NCBI GenBank assembly: GCA_019119555.1
Contig: DWWU01000001.1
Coordinates: forward strand, 1 to 54,239
Reading direction: 5' to 3'
From: Candidatus Fusicatenibacter intestinigallinarum
GTDB lineage: Bacteria; Bacillota; Clostridia; Lachnospirales; Lachnospiraceae
DNA length: 54,239 nt
How positions within the stretch are numbered: the stretch's first letter is position 1; each line of letters starts with the position of its first letter. This document shows positions 53,446 through 54,239 of the stretch, one piece after another. Under the pieces are notes generated by a model that worked only from the letters and a program-made list of their open reading frames with translations, was not told the DNA's origin and ran no database searches. The position numbers were made by a program, and so were the translations under genes.

Positions 53446-54239
53446 ATGGAAGTCACAGTGGCGAAGAGCGCCGGTTTCTGCTTCGGTGTGAAGCGTGCGG
53501 TGGATACGGTGTACCAACAGATCGAAACAGGGCGGAAACCTGTTTACACCTACGGACCGATCATTCATAATGAACAGGTGGTGGGAGACCTGGAGAAAAA
53601 AGGCGTCCGGGTGATACCTTCGGAGGAGGAGCTGGAAAAGATCACGGAGGGAACCGTTATTATCCGTTCCCACGGCGTCTCCAGAGAGATCTGCGAAAAA
53701 ATCTGCGCGCAAGGGCTGACGCTGGTGGACGCTACCTGCCCGTTTGTGCGGAAGATTCACCGGATCGTCGAGCAGGAGAGCGAAACGGGACGCCATGTTG
53801 TGATTATCGGCAGCGAGCCTCATCCGGAGGTGGAAGGAATCAAGGGCTGGGTCAGGGGGCCGGTGACTGTGATTTCCACGGCGGAAGAGGCGGAACAGTT
53901 TGTGCCGGAGGCCGGAAAACAGGTAAGTATCGTGGCGCAGACGACATTTAATTACAACAAATTTAAAGATTTAGTTGAAATTTTTTCGAAAAAGAGTTAT
54001 GATATTAGTGTTTTAAATACTATCTGTAACGCAACGGAAGAGAGACAGACAGAGGCAAGAGACCTTGCCAGGACCGCAGATGCGATGATTGTCATCGGCG
54101 GAAGACATAGTTCCAATACTCAGAAGTTGTACGAGATATGTAAGGAAGAATGTAAAAATACTTACTTTATAGAGACACTCGTTGATTTGGATACAAAGCC
54201 TTTTCAATCATTTGGTCGTGTAGGTATTACAGCAGGGGC
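53446..54239 (+). CDS. ispH: 4-hydroxy-3-methylbut-2-enyl diphosphate reductase, truncated by window end
   Basis: IspH makes IPP and DMAPP in the last step of the MEP isoprenoid pathway using a [4Fe-4S] cluster. The start MEVTVAKSAGFCFGVKRAV carries the first cluster Cys (Cys12); others are in VDATCPFV and NTICNATEERQ. GGAAGGAGGT precedes ATG 53446. About 264 codons are present with no stop before the window edge. In Clostridia IspH is often fused to ribosomal protein S1 domains; this cannot be seen here. Confidence 0.95.
   Translation, partial: MEVTVAKSAGFCFGVKRAVDTVYQQIETGRKPVYTYGPIIHNEQVVGDLEKKGVRVIPSEEELEKITEGTVIIRSHGVSREICEKICAQGLTLVDATCPFVRKIHRIVEQESETGRHVVIIGSEPHPEVEGIKGWVRGPVTVISTAEEAEQFVPEAGKQVSIVAQTTFNYNKFKDLVEIFSKKSYDISVLNTICNATEERQTEARDLARTADAMIVIGGRHSSNTQKLYEICKEECKNTYFIETLVDLDTKPFQSFGRVGITAG

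Overview
The window looks like chromosomal DNA of a Lachnospiraceae-type Clostridium (Firmicutes, moderately GC-rich). The evidence is strong AGGAGG ribosome-binding sites, the baiN-cmk-ispH order typical of Clostridia, a Na+-pumping biotin decarboxylase operon, a PPi-type phosphofructokinase and a heterodimeric ABC exporter under a MarR regulator. No rRNA, tRNA or CRISPR array was found.

Layout: (1) 1-2263, glmS with a hairpin-bearing leader. (2) 2314-28623, a long accessory region. It opens with a DUF4062/STAND-type NTPase (2314-5400) and a divergent MFS transporter/AraC pair. A long plus-strand series follows: an unknown protein, a TatD-like hydrolase, an AT-rich ATPase + DUF4276 pair whose second gene is cut by a stop codon, a 1058-aa Rossmann-RyR-CARF-like-nuclease protein, a secreted Ig-like protein, a patch of toxin-antitoxin and recombinase debris on mixed strands, a beta-CASP metallo-beta-lactamase, an Hsp70-like ATPase, a zinc-ribbon TIR protein, a calcineurin-like phosphoesterase, a KptA/Tpt1 RNA 2'-phosphotransferase and a P-loop ATPase. 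(3) 28742-31480, a metal operon: promoter with palindromic operator, 26-aa membrane peptide, DUF6110-like protein, P1B-type ATPase lacking CPC. (4) 31624-36026 (minus), a polyamine ABC transporter operon with a fused PotC-PotD and its cupin-HTH regulator. (5) 36027-36957, a gene-free gap holding a very long inverted repeat. (6) 36958-44705, D-Ala-D-Ala carboxypeptidase, MarR regulator with two ABC exporter subunits, and a PPi-type phosphofructokinase. (7) 44762-50310, a five-gene biotin-dependent carboxyltransferase/decarboxylase operon. (8) 50467-54239, RpiR-type regulator, baiN, cmk and the start of ispH.

The most interesting part is 7884-28623. NAD-linked modules (TIR, KptA, RyR), nuclease/phosphoesterase modules (Card1-like nuclease, beta-CASP, TatD, calcineurin fold) and an Hsp70-like chaperone lie together with good ribosome-binding sites. 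I infer a multi-gene conflict/immunity or RNA-damage-response system. I know of no characterised system with this exact gene set. That novelty is a hypothesis and needs database searches.

A second theme is a dispersed multi-hairpin palindromic repeat family (core GTTCAG...CTGAAC) in at least a dozen intergenic places, one copy of which supplies the last codons and stop of a gene.
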